From Pseudidiomarina insulisalsae (lineage in GTDB: Bacteria; Pseudomonadota; Gammaproteobacteria; Enterobacterales; Alteromonadaceae): a DNA stretch of 64,000 bases. The DNA is taken from NCBI RefSeq assembly GCF_003987065.1, contig NZ_PIPY01000004.1:62001-126000 (forward strand), given 5' to 3'. Below are positions 1 through 10,436 of this stretch, piece by piece. The position numbers and the translations under genes are program-made. The notes under the pieces were generated by a model. That model had not been told where the DNA came from, searched no databases, and saw only the letters and a list, made by a program, of their open reading frames with translations. The stretch's first letter is position 1, and every line of letters starts with the position of its first letter.

Positions 1-1584
1 CAGCAGTGCGAACAGACCGGTCCAACGCGGGTGTCGCCAGGTCCATTGCAGGCAAGCGCGGTAGCGCGAGGGGCGCTGTTGCTGTTGTTTACGTCCCATG
101 ACGTGGGTCAACTTGCTTGCCAGTAACGGAATCAGCGTTTGTGCGATGAGCAGTGAGGCAATCAGTGACAGACAAATTGCAACGGCGGTATGCTCCAGGA
201 AAATCGTGATATCAATTTTTTTGCCAAAGATGTTAGGCAAAAAGACAATAGCGGTAGTCAGGGTCCCGGCCAGTACCGCCAGTGACACGTTGCCCACCCC
301 CTGCAGCGTTGCTTGTTCTTTACTAGCCCCTTGCTCGACTTCGTACTGAATACTTTCGGTGATCACCACCGCATTATCTACCAGCATACCGATCGAGAGC
401 ATCAGTCCCATCAACGACAGCACATTGAGCGAGTAACCCAAAAAGTACATGCCACCCAGCGCAATACAGATGGCGATGGGAACCGATAGCACCACTACCA
501 GGGTGGTGACAATATTGCGTAAAAACAGATAGAGCACGATAAACGATAGTAGCGCCCCGATCAGACCCGCCATCAGCAGGTCATGCAGTGAGGTTTTGAC
601 GCTGTTCGCGGTGTCGTCCATGATAAACAGGTTGATGCCGTCAAACTGTGGGTCCTGACGGATTTCTTCGACGACGCGCATGACCCGCTCAGAAACCTCA
701 ACCAGATTAGCGGAGGACTCTTTAAAGACATCCATTCCAATGGCATAGGTTTGATCCAGATGGCGGCCATCCGTTTTACGCGGCATTTCACGTTGTACCG
801 TGGCAATGTCTCCTAGCTTTAATGTCGGGGTAACAGGAAACTGACGAATTTCGTATTCGCTCTGGAACTCACCGACCGGGTTGACCAGAATCCGCTCATT
901 GGCATTTTCGATGTAACCCGCGGTCAGCGAGAAATTTGCCGCACGCAAGCGCGCGGTAATATCGGCAGCATTAAGCTGATGCTGGAGCAGGCGTTGCTGA
1001 TCGAGACGAATGACAACCTGCTGCTTCTCAACCCCATATAAAGTGACCTGCGAGACCCCTTCAACGCGCTCAATCGGCCGCCGCAGGCTGCGATCCAGTA
1101 AGTCATAAGCGTTATTCAGATCCCGTTGACTGGAAATACGCAACTGAAATACCGGCATATCTTCAGTGTTGAACTGCATTACCTGTACCCGATCGACATC
1201 ATCGGGCAGCAGGTGCTTGATACCATCGACTTTTTCCCGTGCTTCAATGCTTTTCGCGTTAATGTCTTCATCCCATTCAAATTGCAGGACGACTTCGGCA
1301 CGATCACCGCTGGAGAAGGAACGCATCCGCTTAATATTAGGGATGGTTGCCAGCGCCTCTTCCAACGGTCGGGTGATCAGCCGCTCGACTTCTGCCGGGG
1401 TGGAATTAGGGTATTGGACACTCACCACCATCTCCGGAATTTCAATGCCCGGAAACTTCTCCAGTGGCAGTAGCCGCGAGCTGATCGCGCCAAGCAATAG
1501 CATGGACAGAAACAACATACAGATGGTCACCGGACGTCTGAGGGCCAGGCGTGCCAGACTTGCTCCGATTTCGGCCGCGCTCAT
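1..1584 (-). CDS. RND efflux permease, second of a tandem pair (3' end outside window)
   Basis: Inner-membrane proton-driven RND exporter subunit. 528 codons are present without a stop, so the C-terminal half lies beyond base 1. Translation from 1584 gives a typical RND start (basic residues, RRPVT, first membrane helix) and further in the TM4 motif GMLVDNAVVITES. The start ATG overlaps the stop of the upstream permease (ATGA, 1581-1584), so the two are translationally coupled and probably made in fixed ratio with the adaptor gene further upstream. TM4 has Val-Asp-Asn where AcrB has two adjacent Asp. Substrate cannot be read from the sequence. Confidence 0.93.
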   Translation of the reverse strand, partial: MSAAEIGASLARLALRRPVTICMLFLSMLLLGAISSRLLPLEKFPGIEIPEMVVSVQYPNSTPAEVERLITRPLEEALATIPNIKRMRSFSSGDRAEVVLQFEWDEDINAKSIEAREKVDGIKHLLPDDVDRVQVMQFNTEDMPVFQLRISSQRDLNNAYDLLDRSLRRPIERVEGVSQVTLYGVEKQQVVIRLDQQRLLQHQLNAADITARLRAANFSLTAGYIENANERILVNPVGEFQSEYEIRQFPVTPTLKLGDIATVQREMPRKTDGRHLDQTYAIGMDVFKESSANLVEVSERVMRVVEEIRQDPQFDGINLFIMDDTANSVKTSLHDLLMAGLIGALLSFIVLYLFLRNIVTTLVVVLSVPIAICIALGGMYFLGYSLNVLSLMGLMLSIGMLVDNAVVITESIQYEVEQGASKEQATLQGVGNVSLAVLAGTLTTAIVFLPNIFGKKIDITIFLEHTAVAICLSLIASLLIAQTLIPLLASKLTHVMGRKQQQQRPSRYRACLQWTWRHPRWTGLFALL

Positions 1585-4500
1585 GCTTTTGACTCCTCTG
1601 CGACGGTGGTTACCTGTTTGCGGTCAATCAGCAAGTACAGACACGGAATAAACAGCAGTGTCAGTAACGTCGAGAACAGCAAGCCGGCGATGACACTGAT
1701 CGCCATCGGTGATCGGATTTCTGCGCCTTCACCTAAGCCCAGTGCCAGAGGTAACAGGCCCAGCACCGTGGTAAACATGGTCATCAGAATCGGCCGTAAT
1801 CGTTGCTGCGCGGCCTGGAAAACCGCGTCATAACGACTGGCGCCAAGGGCGCGTAATTGATTGATACGATCGACCAGAACAATGGCGTTGTTCACCACAA
1901 TACCGGCTAACATAATTAAGCCGATAAAGACGATAACACTCAGCTCAGTGTTCAATAGGTATAAACCCAGTACCGATCCCGCACCGGCTAAGGGCACGCT
2001 GAACAGAATAAAGAATGGATGAAGCAAGGATTCAAATTGCGACGCCATAATTAAATAGACCAAAAAGACGGCCAACATCAGTGCCATTTGCAACGATTTA
2101 AAGGACTGCTGCATTTCTTCATTCTGACCGGCAATCTCAGCATCTACCGTTAAGGGTAGCTGCACATCGGCCAGCGCCTGTTCAGCCGCGATAACAGCTG
2201 CGCCCAGGTCACCAAATGCAAGGTTGGCACTGATCACCGCGGTACGCTCCTGATCAATGCGCGTGATTTCGCTGGGTCCGATAATCTGACGGATCTCGGC
2301 CACGGCCTGCAACGGAATTTCACGCTCAGCACCGGGGTTGACGACCATCTGTTGCAAATCACGCAGGGAATCACGATCTTGTTGCTGACTACGCACCAGA
2401 ATATCGATTTTACGATCCTGTAAACTAAACTGCGTGGCAACCCGGCCACCGATCTTGGTCGCTAATAACTCTGACACCGCCGAACTCGTCAGCCCGTACT
2501 GTGCCAGGCGCGCATGGTCGAAGAAAATGGCGATTTCCGGCTGGCCTTCCGTCATATTGGTACGGATATCGGTAAAGCGGCTATCTTCAGCCAAAGCTGC
2601 GGCCACTTTAAGCGCTGACTGTTGCAACTGGTCGATGTCATAACCTCTGATCTCAATTGCCATCGGACTGCTGAAGCTGAATAACTCAGGGCGACCAAAC
2701 TTAACGCTGACGCCGGGCAGACGCTGTACGTAGTCGCGCAGGTAGCTTTGCACCTGTTGCTCGGCAAAGACGTCGCTGGCATCCGTCATCACCACATTAA
2801 AACGGCCCCACTGATTGCCATTTTGGCCGGGCGCCGCGTTCAGCAGACTGCCGGTGCCAGCAATGCTGTAAGCTTGTTTCACTTTTGCGGCAAGCTGCGG
2901 ATGACGCTCAAGGTGCTGCGCCAAACCGTTAAGTACAGCGTCGGTTTCCTGAATGGTGGCGCCCGGTTGTAGTTCCACTTCAACGTAGAATTCACCTTGC
3001 GCCATACTTGGCAACAAGCTCACCGGTAATAGCGGCACCAGCGCATAGCAGGCGGCGGCAACGAGGACGATGCTTGCCAGCGTCAGCCGGGCATGGGCCA
3101 GGGCGAGCTGTAGCAGTTTTTGATAGGTGTTCGCCAGGCGTTGATAGCTCCAGTCAAAGCCGCGCAGAACGGGCCGCATCAGCAGGCCAAGGGTTTTTGC
3201 CAGGCTGCGCCAGAGTGCCACTATGATGCTAACTATGGCCAGCGGTAGCCAGCGAAATATCAGTAATATCGGCGTCATTAACCAGAAGCGCCAGCCGCTG
3301 CGTTGTTGCGCGGCAGGGAAGTGTTGCCGCGCAGTAATAGCTGCGTCTGCGGTTTTCTGTTTGGCTGACAGCATCGGGATCAGCGTGAGCGCCACCAACA
3401 ATGAGGCCAGTAAAGAGAAAGTAACTGTCAACGCCTGATCAGCAAACAGCTGACCGGCGAGGCCTTCGACGAAGACCAGCGGAAAAAATACCGCCATGGT
3501 GGTCAGCGTCGAGGCGACAATGGCGCCGGTGACTTCACTGGTGCCTTGTTCAGCGGCGGTTGCGGCGTCGCTTTGCTCGCGGTGACGGGCAATATTCTCG
3601 AGCACCACAATGGCATTATCCACCAGCATACCCACCGCTAACGCAATACCACCCAGTGACATCATGTTCAGTGAAATCTGATAGCCATGCATCAGGTTAA
3701 AGGTGGCGATAATCGACACCGGAATTGCCAGTGAGATAATCACCGTTGGCCAAAGTCGCTGCAGGAACAGATAGATAATGACCATCGCCAGCAGACCACC
3801 GACAATGGCTGCATCTCTTACTTCAGCAATCGCTGCTTCAATAAATACCGCCTGATCTGAAATAGGCGTGATTTCAAACTGCGGCGGAATCACCTCGCGC
3901 TGTTGCAGATAGGCGAGATGACTCTGAATCGCTTTCGATACCTGAACGGTATTCGCGCCACCTTCTCTATAGAGCGAGACTTCCACCGCCTCACGCCCAC
4001 TAATGCGGCTAATGGAGTCACGTTCCTGATAGCTATTACGGACCTCGGCCAGATCGCTTAATAAAATCGGGCGACCATTACGGGTGGCAATATAGATAGA
4101 GCGGATATCGTCCAGGCTGCTGAACTGATTGATCGTACGCACCAGATATTCAGCGCGCTGGGCCTCCAGACGACCGCCGGAAAGGTTAATATTTTCCTCT
4201 TTCAGACGGCTCATGATAAGACTCATGGGAACTTTTAACTGGGTCGCTTTTTGTTCATCGACCAGCACCTGAATTTCGTCTTCCAGACCACCGCCTAAGC
4301 GTACTGAGGCGACGCCTTCAACGCTCTCCAGATGGCGTTTTAGTTCTTCGTCGGCAAAGGTGCGTAAGCGCTTAAGTTCGGTCACATTGGGGTTGCTGAG
4401 CTCAGCATAACCAAGCGCCAGGCGGAAAATGGGTTCCTCAGCCGGGTTAAAGCGCAGTAGCGCGGGCTTTTCAAGATCAAGCGGCAGGGGAACCAGATCC

Positions 4501-4835
4501 ATTTTTTCGCGCACGTCGAGACTTGCCATGTCCATGTCAGAGCCCCAGGCAAACTCAAGTAATACATCGCTTTGACCAGCACGGGAAATCGATTCGATGC
4601 GACGCACGCCTTTCACCGTGCCTAAGGCTTCTTCAATTGGTTTGCTGACCAGCTGTTCAACCTCACTGGGCGCACCACCGGGGTAGTCAGTACGCACAGT
4701 CAGCGTGGGGTAGGATAAATCGGGCAGCAAGGTCACAGGAATACGTCCTAATGACACCATTCCGAACAACAACACCGCCAGCGTAAACATAGCGACCGTG
4801 ACCGGTCGCCGTACAGCTAATTTCGCCAGACTCAT
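1581..4835 (-). CDS. RND efflux permease (AcrB/MdtBC superfamily)
   Basis: Full-length 1084-residue RND transporter, close to the usual 1030-1060. It has the expected two halves, each one helix, a large periplasmic pore/docking loop and a helix bundle. TM4, near residue 404, reads GMLVDNAIVVLEN, again Asp-Asn rather than the Asp-Asp of AcrB. It overlaps the adaptor gene by 4 bp (4832-4835) and the next permease by 4 bp, so the three form one coupled operon. No outer-membrane factor is encoded here; a TolC-like partner must come from elsewhere. Drug or metal specificity is not assignable; the first-helix and pore sequences look more like HAE-type drug pumps than CzcA/CusA metal pumps. Confidence 0.95.
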   Translation of the reverse strand: MSLAKLAVRRPVTVAMFTLAVLLFGMVSLGRIPVTLLPDLSYPTLTVRTDYPGGAPSEVEQLVSKPIEEALGTVKGVRRIESISRAGQSDVLLEFAWGSDMDMASLDVREKMDLVPLPLDLEKPALLRFNPAEEPIFRLALGYAELSNPNVTELKRLRTFADEELKRHLESVEGVASVRLGGGLEDEIQVLVDEQKATQLKVPMSLIMSRLKEENINLSGGRLEAQRAEYLVRTINQFSSLDDIRSIYIATRNGRPILLSDLAEVRNSYQERDSISRISGREAVEVSLYREGGANTVQVSKAIQSHLAYLQQREVIPPQFEITPISDQAVFIEAAIAEVRDAAIVGGLLAMVIIYLFLQRLWPTVIISLAIPVSIIATFNLMHGYQISLNMMSLGGIALAVGMLVDNAIVVLENIARHREQSDAATAAEQGTSEVTGAIVASTLTTMAVFFPLVFVEGLAGQLFADQALTVTFSLLASLLVALTLIPMLSAKQKTADAAITARQHFPAAQQRSGWRFWLMTPILLIFRWLPLAIVSIIVALWRSLAKTLGLLMRPVLRGFDWSYQRLANTYQKLLQLALAHARLTLASIVLVAAACYALVPLLPVSLLPSMAQGEFYVEVELQPGATIQETDAVLNGLAQHLERHPQLAAKVKQAYSIAGTGSLLNAAPGQNGNQWGRFNVVMTDASDVFAEQQVQSYLRDYVQRLPGVSVKFGRPELFSFSSPMAIEIRGYDIDQLQQSALKVAAALAEDSRFTDIRTNMTEGQPEIAIFFDHARLAQYGLTSSAVSELLATKIGGRVATQFSLQDRKIDILVRSQQQDRDSLRDLQQMVVNPGAEREIPLQAVAEIRQIIGPSEITRIDQERTAVISANLAFGDLGAAVIAAEQALADVQLPLTVDAEIAGQNEEMQQSFKSLQMALMLAVFLVYLIMASQFESLLHPFFILFSVPLAGAGSVLGLYLLNTELSVIVFIGLIMLAGIVVNNAIVLVDRINQLRALGASRYDAVFQAAQQRLRPILMTMFTTVLGLLPLALGLGEGAEIRSPMAISVIAGLLFSTLLTLLFIPCLYLLIDRKQVTTVAEESKA

Positions 4836-5926
4836 GATTGCTGCTCGCTCTCGATAACTTCAACCAAGGCAGCATCTTTCAGGTTCGCCTGACCACTGAT
4901 AACTAACTGCTCGCCAGCAGTCACGCCGTTGACAATCTCTACATGCGTTTCATCTTCAAAACCCAGTGTCACATCGACCTTGTGCGCCACGCCTTCGCTA
5001 TCAACAGTAAAAACGCTGTGTTTACCATCGAGGCTTTGCACCGCGTAGCGGGGCACGGTAATGGCATCGTCATGGGTCGCATAATGTAATTTCACATGCG
5101 CGAACATACCGGCTTTTAATGCCATTTCAGGGTTGGGCACACTCAGTACCACTTTAAAGGTGCCTGACTCGGTGTCGACCACCGGGCTGATACGCGCCAC
5201 TTGTGCCATCACCGTGCGCTCGCCAAGGGCACTCACCTTTAATTCGGCCATTTGTCCCGCCCGGACAAACTGTAACTCGCGCTCAGGCAGGTAGACGTTA
5301 CCTTGCAGTTCGTCCAGCGCAACAATATGGAATAACTTTTGTGGCTGATACTGACTGATCATATTCCCGGTTTTGGCATAGCGGTTCGCTATAAAGCCGG
5401 CAATTGGCGCGCGAATCTCAGTTTCAGCCAGGTTCAGCTTCGCCATGTCATAGCGTGCTTGCAGTAAGTCGGCCTGAAATTTAAGTTTGTCGTAAGCGTC
5501 GGCGCTGATCATGTCACGCTCGGCCATATCTTTGACGCGCTTAAGTTCTTGCTTGATGCTGTTCAGCTCAGCCTCGGCCTGTGCCAACTGAATGCGATAC
5601 TCATCATCGCGTAACTTCGCCAGTAACTGACCGGCTTCAACCCATTCACCTTCTTCAGCAAAAATCGCTTCAACAATGCCGTTGGCTTTACTGATTACGT
5701 CGGTTTCTTCACGTGCTTCCAGGGTCGCCGTAGTGCGAAAGCTCGAAGTAATAGCACTGCGTTCAACGGTCTGTGTGGCGACCGGAATGCGTACCGCTAC
5801 TTCTTCTTTGCTTTCTGCTTGATTTGAGGCGCCGGCCTGACCGCAACCGTTTAGCAACAGACTTGAAGTCAGAATTAAAGCAGCCAAGCCGGCAAAGCTT
5901 GTTTTAGAACCTAATGTCGTATTCAT
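4832..5926 (-). CDS. RND efflux periplasmic adaptor (membrane fusion protein), lipoprotein
   Basis: Periplasmic adaptor that would link the RND permeases to an outer-membrane channel. I start it at 5926, giving 364 residues; the longer frame adds ten residues from a start with no ribosome site, while 5926 has a purine-rich GGGG stretch just upstream. From that Met there is a hydrophobic stretch ending in a lipobox LNGC (Cys28), so it should be lipid-anchored. Next come the first lipoyl half, an alpha-hairpin coiled coil (about 100-165), the second lipoyl half and beta-barrel domains, the HlyD/AcrA order. First gene of the operon with the two permeases. Confidence 0.93.
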   Translation of the reverse strand: MNTTLGSKTSFAGLAALILTSSLLLNGCGQAGASNQAESKEEVAVRIPVATQTVERSAITSSFRTTATLEAREETDVISKANGIVEAIFAEEGEWVEAGQLLAKLRDDEYRIQLAQAEAELNSIKQELKRVKDMAERDMISADAYDKLKFQADLLQARYDMAKLNLAETEIRAPIAGFIANRYAKTGNMISQYQPQKLFHIVALDELQGNVYLPERELQFVRAGQMAELKVSALGERTVMAQVARISPVVDTESGTFKVVLSVPNPEMALKAGMFAHVKLHYATHDDAITVPRYAVQSLDGKHSVFTVDSEGVAHKVDVTLGFEDETHVEIVNGVTAGEQLVISGQANLKDAALVEVIESEQQS

Positions 5927-6156
5927 CTTAAACACCCCAGTTGTTATTTTTCGCATCGGCGTAACAGCTCGCAGCCCCCACGGCTACTTATTACGACGAA
6001 GCAGACTTTAAGAAGGTTTATGCAGGGACTGTGCCAAAACTAAAAACAAATTGAAGAGCAGGGCAGTAACGTCAGCCAACAAGCGGTTTATCGGGATGTG
6101 GTCATGGATGAGGCGAGTGGCTCAGAGAGGTAAGAAACAACTTTTTCGGATATAAA

Positions 6157-6180
6157 AAAAGCACGCCGAAGCGTGCTTTT
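6157..6180 (-). terminator. Intrinsic terminator of gltA
   Basis: On the minus strand a GCACGC stem, a TTCG tetraloop and GCGTGC are followed by a run of seven T, right after the gltA stop. It would also work partly on the plus strand. The rest of the 5927-6205 gap shows no gene that I can support. Confidence 0.9.
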
Positions 6181-6205
6181 TACCAATAATTAGCGTAATT
6201 CGCTA

Positions 6206-7486
6206 TTAGTCGCTCAGCGGTTTGAATTCGCGCTGCGCTTCGCCAGTATAAAGCTGACGCGGACGACCAATCTTCTGGTTAGCTTCACCCATCATTTCGT
6301 GCCAGTGCGAAATCCAGCCAACGGTACGCGACAGGGCAAAAATGACAGTAAACATATTGGTTGGGATACCAATCGCTTTCAGAATAATACCGGAATAGAA
6401 GTCTACGTTCGGGTACAGCTTCTTCTCAACGAAGTAGTCGTCTTCCAACGCGATACGCTCAAGTTCCATTGCAACATCAAGCAACGGATCGTCAATGTTC
6501 AGTTCTTTCAGTACTTCGTGCGCACTTTCACGCATCACCGTAGCACGCGGGTCGAAGTTCTTATAAACGCGGTGACCAAAGCCCATCAGACGGAACGGGT
6601 CGTCCTTGTCCTTCGCTTTTTCAATGTAGCGTGGAATATTGTCGACCGAGCCAATCTCTTTCAGCATGCGCAAACAGGCTTCGTTGGCACCACCGTGCGC
6701 CGGGCCCCAAAGTGAAGCGACACCTGCGGCAATACATGCGTATGGGTTGGCACCTGAAGAGCCCGCCAGACGAACGGTTGAGGTGGAGGCGTTCTGCTCG
6801 TGATCAGCATGCAAAGTGAAGATGCGGTCCATTGCTTTGGCGATGACCGGGTTTACTTTGTAGTCCTCAGCCGGTACCGAGAACATCATGTTGAGGAAGT
6901 TCTCTGAGTAGGACAGATCGTTTTTCGGGTAAACGAACGGCTGGCCGATACTGAATTTGTAAGCCATTGCTGCAATGGTCGGCATTTTCGCGATTAAGCG
7001 ATACGCGCTGCGCAGACGCTGCTTTTCGTCATGAATATCAAGGTCATCATGGTAGAACGACGACAGGGCACCGGTCACCGCGCACAGCATTGCCATCGGG
7101 TGCGCGTCGCGGCGGAAGCCGTTAAAGAAGTTGTGCAGGCCCTGATGCACCATGGTGTGTTTAGTTATGGTGGTTTTAAAGTCCCGGTATTGCGATTTAT
7201 TTGGCGCTTCACCGTGGAGCAGCATGTAACATACTTCGAGATAATCTGCTTGCGTAGCCAGCTGATCAATTGGATATCCGCGGTGCAGAAGGATGCCTTT
7301 CTCACCATCAATGTAGGTGATTTTTGATTCACATGAACCTGTGGCTAAGAAGCCAGGGTCAAAGGTAAAGTACCCGTGTTTTCCTAAAGTACGCACGTCA
7401 ACTACATCATAGCCGGCTGTACCAGATAACACTGGTAATTCAATGGATTGGCCGTCAATCTGCAGGGTGGCTTTACGATCAGCCAT
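6206..7486 (-). CDS. gltA: Citrate synthase, type II
   Basis: Condenses acetyl-CoA with oxaloacetate to citrate, entry step of the TCA cycle, cytoplasmic. 426 residues, the size of the hexameric NADH-inhibited Gram-negative type. The catalytic triad falls at the same positions as in E. coli: His264 (GPAHGG), His305 (GFGHRVYK) and Asp362 (NVDFYSG). The start has a clear AAGGAG ribosome site 7 bases upstream. It diverges from sdhC across a 443-bp regulatory region, the classical gamma-proteobacterial arrangement. Confidence 0.98.
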   Translation of the reverse strand: MADRKATLQIDGQSIELPVLSGTAGYDVVDVRTLGKHGYFTFDPGFLATGSCESKITYIDGEKGILLHRGYPIDQLATQADYLEVCYMLLHGEAPNKSQYRDFKTTITKHTMVHQGLHNFFNGFRRDAHPMAMLCAVTGALSSFYHDDLDIHDEKQRLRSAYRLIAKMPTIAAMAYKFSIGQPFVYPKNDLSYSENFLNMMFSVPAEDYKVNPVIAKAMDRIFTLHADHEQNASTSTVRLAGSSGANPYACIAAGVASLWGPAHGGANEACLRMLKEIGSVDNIPRYIEKAKDKDDPFRLMGFGHRVYKNFDPRATVMRESAHEVLKELNIDDPLLDVAMELERIALEDDYFVEKKLYPNVDFYSGIILKAIGIPTNMFTVIFALSRTVGWISHWHEMMGEANQKIGRPRQLYTGEAQREFKPLSD

Positions 7487-7536
7487 AAGGAAATCTCCTT
7501 GCTTTAATCTGCTTCATCACTAAAAAAGAGCGCTAG

Positions 7537-7566
7537 AATTTACTTGATCTTAACCACCAATGTCAA
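7537..7566 (-). promoter_or_regulatory. gltA sigma70 promoter
   Basis: On the minus strand a perfect -35 TTGACA (7561-7566) is followed after 18 bp by TAAATT (7537-7542). This would start transcription about 45 bases before the gltA ATG. The rest of the divergent gap (7567-7812) contains AT-rich DNA in which I see no gene; CRP or ArcA control is plausible by analogy with E. coli but no convincing site was found. Confidence 0.6.
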
Positions 7567-7812
7567 TTCAAACGGGTGTTTAATTGCGGCAGTACGACCC
7601 AGCTAACGCCAGATAAAAGTTTCATTGTTACGCATAAGTATGGCATTTGGATGACAGATCCGCACACTTATCATGCAAGTTGTTTTGTTTATACGGTGAA
7701 ACCCCGAAAGTGTGTATACGACTAAGGTAGTGTTGCATCAAGTTCGAGTTTGGAGTCTGTTGATCTAAACCGAAAAAAAACACGTTTTTCTTGGAAAGTC
7801 GGCGCCAGAGAA

Positions 7813-7841
7813 TTGTAATTCATAGTCATGGCTTATATACT
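7813..7841 (+). promoter_or_regulatory. sdhCDAB sigma70 promoter candidate
   Basis: TTGTAA (7813-7818), 17 bp, then TATACT (7836-7841) gives a start about 80 bases before sdhC. A second overlapping candidate is TTGGAA (7791-7796), 17 bp, TGTAAT (7814-7819). Both match four of six at -35 and five of six at -10, so which one is used cannot be settled by eye. Confidence 0.5.
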
Positions 7842-7929
7842 TTGGCGGCGATCTCACAGGGTCCTCTGCAACGAGGATGTTTGAAGTTCCGAGCATGTTA
7901 ACAATGCTTTTCCAAAAGGCACAACAATC

Positions 7930-8304
7930 GTGAAAAAACAAAGACCTGTAAATTTAGAACTTACAACTATCAGCTTTCCAGCTGCAGCCATCAGTTCCAT
8001 TCTGCATCGGGTTTCAGGCGTTATTACGCTGATCTCCGTGGCATTACTGGTCTGGGCGCTAGCTGTTTCACTGCAGTCAGCCGAGGGCTTTGCAATGGTG
8101 CACGACCTGTTCACCAGCTTCATTGCTAAGTTTATCGCCTGGGGCATCCTGACCGCCTTAAGCTACCACTTATTAGCCGGTATTCGTCATATGTGTATGG
8201 ATTTAGGTTATTTCGAAGAGCTTAATTCCGGCCGTATCAGTGCACAAATTACCTTTGTGCTGACGATCGTGCTTTCAGTCTTAGCAGGGGTATGGTTATG
8301 GTAA
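7930..8304 (+). CDS. sdhC: Succinate dehydrogenase cytochrome b556 subunit
   Basis: Membrane anchor of complex II that with SdhD binds heme b and ubiquinone. 124 residues with three predicted helices. The start is a GTG at 7930; no in-frame ATG lies upstream and the first residues KKQRPVNLEL match the conserved SdhC start. The motif SYHLLAGIRHMCMD carries the heme-ligand His region, and SILHRVSG is the quinone-site helix. First gene of sdhCDAB; its stop overlaps the sdhD start. Confidence 0.96.
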   Translation: MKKQRPVNLELTTISFPAAAISSILHRVSGVITLISVALLVWALAVSLQSAEGFAMVHDLFTSFIAKFIAWGILTALSYHLLAGIRHMCMDLGYFEELNSGRISAQITFVLTIVLSVLAGVWLW

Positions 8305-8654
8305 AAGTAGCTACAACATTTGGCCGTAGCGGCACTACAGATTACGTTCTGCTACGCGCATCGGCAATTATTCTGGCGTTGTACGCCATTTTCATGGTGA
8401 GTTTCCTGGTTTCTGCGGAAACCGTTAATTATGCCGTGTGGACGAACCTGTTCGCCGGTCTTGGCATGAAAATTTTCACCATGTTAGCTCTGACCTCTGT
8501 GTTAATTCACGGCTGGATCGGTATCTGGCAGGTTCTTACTGACTACATTAAACGGTCGGGTTTACGAGCTTTCATTCAATTCGTTGTATGCGTCATGCTT
8601 ATCGTGTGCTGGTTCGCCGGCCTGCTGGTAGTGTGGCCTGTGGAGGGTGTGTAA
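8298..8654 (+). CDS. sdhD: Succinate dehydrogenase hydrophobic membrane anchor
   Basis: Second membrane anchor of complex II, 118 residues, three helices. The conserved segment IHGWIGIWQVLTDY contains the heme-ligand His and the Asp-Tyr pair near the quinone site. I use the second ATG (8298), which has AGGGG 7 bases upstream; the ATG at 8292 lies directly on that ribosome site. Overlaps sdhC by 7 bp and ends immediately before the sdhA GTG. Confidence 0.94.
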   Translation: MVKVATTFGRSGTTDYVLLRASAIILALYAIFMVSFLVSAETVNYAVWTNLFAGLGMKIFTMLALTSVLIHGWIGIWQVLTDYIKRSGLRAFIQFVVCVMLIVCWFAGLLVVWPVEGV

Positions 8655-10421
8655 GTGAGCGTACAAACACTCGAATTTGATGCAGTAGTCATTGGTGCCG
8701 GTGGCGCAGGTATGCGCGCGGCATTGCAAATTTCAGAATCAGGCATGAGCTGTGCGCTGATGTCTAAAGTTTTCCCGACCCGCTCGCACACAGTGTCAGC
8801 ACAGGGTGGTATTACCGTTGCCTTGGGTAACGCCCACGAAGATAACTGGGAATGGCACATGTTCGATACCGTCAAAGGTTCGGACTATATCGGTGACCAG
8901 GATGCCATCGAGTACATGTGTAAAACCGGTCCGGAAGCTATTTTAGAACTGGAAAACATGGGTCTGCCATTCTCGCGTTTTGAAAACGGCAAAGTCTATC
9001 AGCGTCCGTTTGGCGGTCAGTCAAAAGCCTTTGGTGGCGAGCAGGCAGCGCGTACCGCTGCGGCTGCTGACCGTACTGGTCACGCTTTGCTGCATTTGCT
9101 CTATCAGCAAAACGTAAAGAACAAGACCACGGTTTTTTCTGAGTGGTATGCGCTTGATCTGGTGAAAAACCAGGACGGCGCAGTGGTCGGTGTGACCACC
9201 CTCAATATTGAAACCGGCGAAGTTTTCTATGTCAAAGCCAAAGCCGTCGTGCTGGCGACAGGTGGCGCGGGTCGTATCTATGCCTCAACCACCAACGCTC
9301 ACATTAACACCGGTGACGGTGTTGGTATGGCGCTGCGTGCTGGCGTTCCTATGCAGGACATGGAAATGTGGCAGTTCCACCCAACCGGTATTGCCGGCGC
9401 CGGTACCCTGGTGACCGAAGGTTGCCGTGGTGAAGGTGGTTACCTGTTAAATAAAGACGGCGAACGCTTCATGGAGCGTTACGCACCAAATGCCAAAGAC
9501 CTTGCCTCACGTGATGTCGTGGCACGCTCAATGATGACTGAGATCCGCGAAGGTCGTGGCTGTGAAGGTCCCTGGGGACCGCACCTGAAACTGAAGCTGG
9601 ACCATTTAGGCCGTGACGTTTTAGAAAGCCGTCTGCCGGGCGTTTGTGACCTGGCGAAAACTTTTGCTCACGTGGATCCGGCCGAAGAGCCAATTCCAGT
9701 GATTCCAACCTGTCACTATATGATGGGTGGTATTCCTACAGATGTGAACGGCCAGGCGTTACAAATTGACGCCGAAGGTAAAGCGACGCCGATTCAGGGC
9801 TTGTTTGCCTGTGGTGAGATTGCTTGTGTATCAGTACACGGCGCGAACCGCCTGGGTGGTAACTCACTGCTTGATCTCGTGGTCTTTGGCCGCGCGACCG
9901 GTCTGCACCTGGGTGAAGCACTGGCAGCGAACACTGAAGCACGCGAAGCTAGTCAGGATGATATCGATGCGGGTCTGGCTCGCGTCAATCGCTGGGAAAA
10001 TACCAAGCAGGGTGAAGATCCGGTACAAATCAAGAAAGACCTGCAGAAGTGCATGCAAATGAACTTCTCGGTCTTCCGTGAAGGTGAAGCAATGAATGAA
10101 GGTTTGGCGGAGCTGAAAGAAATCCGCGAACGCCTGAAAAATGCCCGCCTTGATGACAATAGTGCCGAATTTAATACCCAGCGTATCGAGTGCCTGGAAC
10201 TTGATAACCTGATGGAAACTGCCTATTCGACCGCAGTATCGGCTATCTTCCGTACCGAGAGCCGCGGCGCCCATAGCCGTGCTGACTATCCGGACCGTGA
10301 TGATGATAACTGGCTGGTACATAGCGTTTACCGTCCGGAAAAAGAAGACATGGTAAAACGTGAAGTGAATATGCAGCCGAAACTGCGTGAAGCATTCCCG
10401 CCAAAAGCGCGGACTTACTAA
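8655..10421 (+). CDS. sdhA: Succinate dehydrogenase flavoprotein subunit
   Basis: Catalytic subunit of complex II, oxidising succinate to fumarate at a covalently bound FAD on the cytoplasmic face. 588 residues, the same as E. coli. GTG start with a GGAGG site 8 bases upstream. The N-terminal GAGGAG Rossmann motif binds FAD; His45 in [11 protein letters not shown] is the covalent FAD attachment residue, at the E. coli position. The substrate-site motif HPTGIAG and the [14 protein letters not shown] motif are intact. Confidence 0.98.
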   Translation: MSVQTLEFDAVVIGAGGAGMRAALQISESGMSCALMSKVFPTRSHTVSAQGGITVALGNAHEDNWEWHMFDTVKGSDYIGDQDAIEYMCKTGPEAILELENMGLPFSRFENGKVYQRPFGGQSKAFGGEQAARTAAAADRTGHALLHLLYQQNVKNKTTVFSEWYALDLVKNQDGAVVGVTTLNIETGEVFYVKAKAVVLATGGAGRIYASTTNAHINTGDGVGMALRAGVPMQDMEMWQFHPTGIAGAGTLVTEGCRGEGGYLLNKDGERFMERYAPNAKDLASRDVVARSMMTEIREGRGCEGPWGPHLKLKLDHLGRDVLESRLPGVCDLAKTFAHVDPAEEPIPVIPTCHYMMGGIPTDVNGQALQIDAEGKATPIQGLFACGEIACVSVHGANRLGGNSLLDLVVFGRATGLHLGEALAANTEAREASQDDIDAGLARVNRWENTKQGEDPVQIKKDLQKCMQMNFSVFREGEAMNEGLAELKEIRERLKNARLDDNSAEFNTQRIECLELDNLMETAYSTAVSAIFRTESRGAHSRADYPDRDDDNWLVHSVYRPEKEDMVKREVNMQPKLREAFPPKARTY

Positions 10422-10436
10422 GGTTAGGTGACAACG

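Noticed and set aside
9864-10322. 152-aa antisense frame in sdhA
   Set aside because: Opposite strand of a highly conserved gene; typical third-position shadow.
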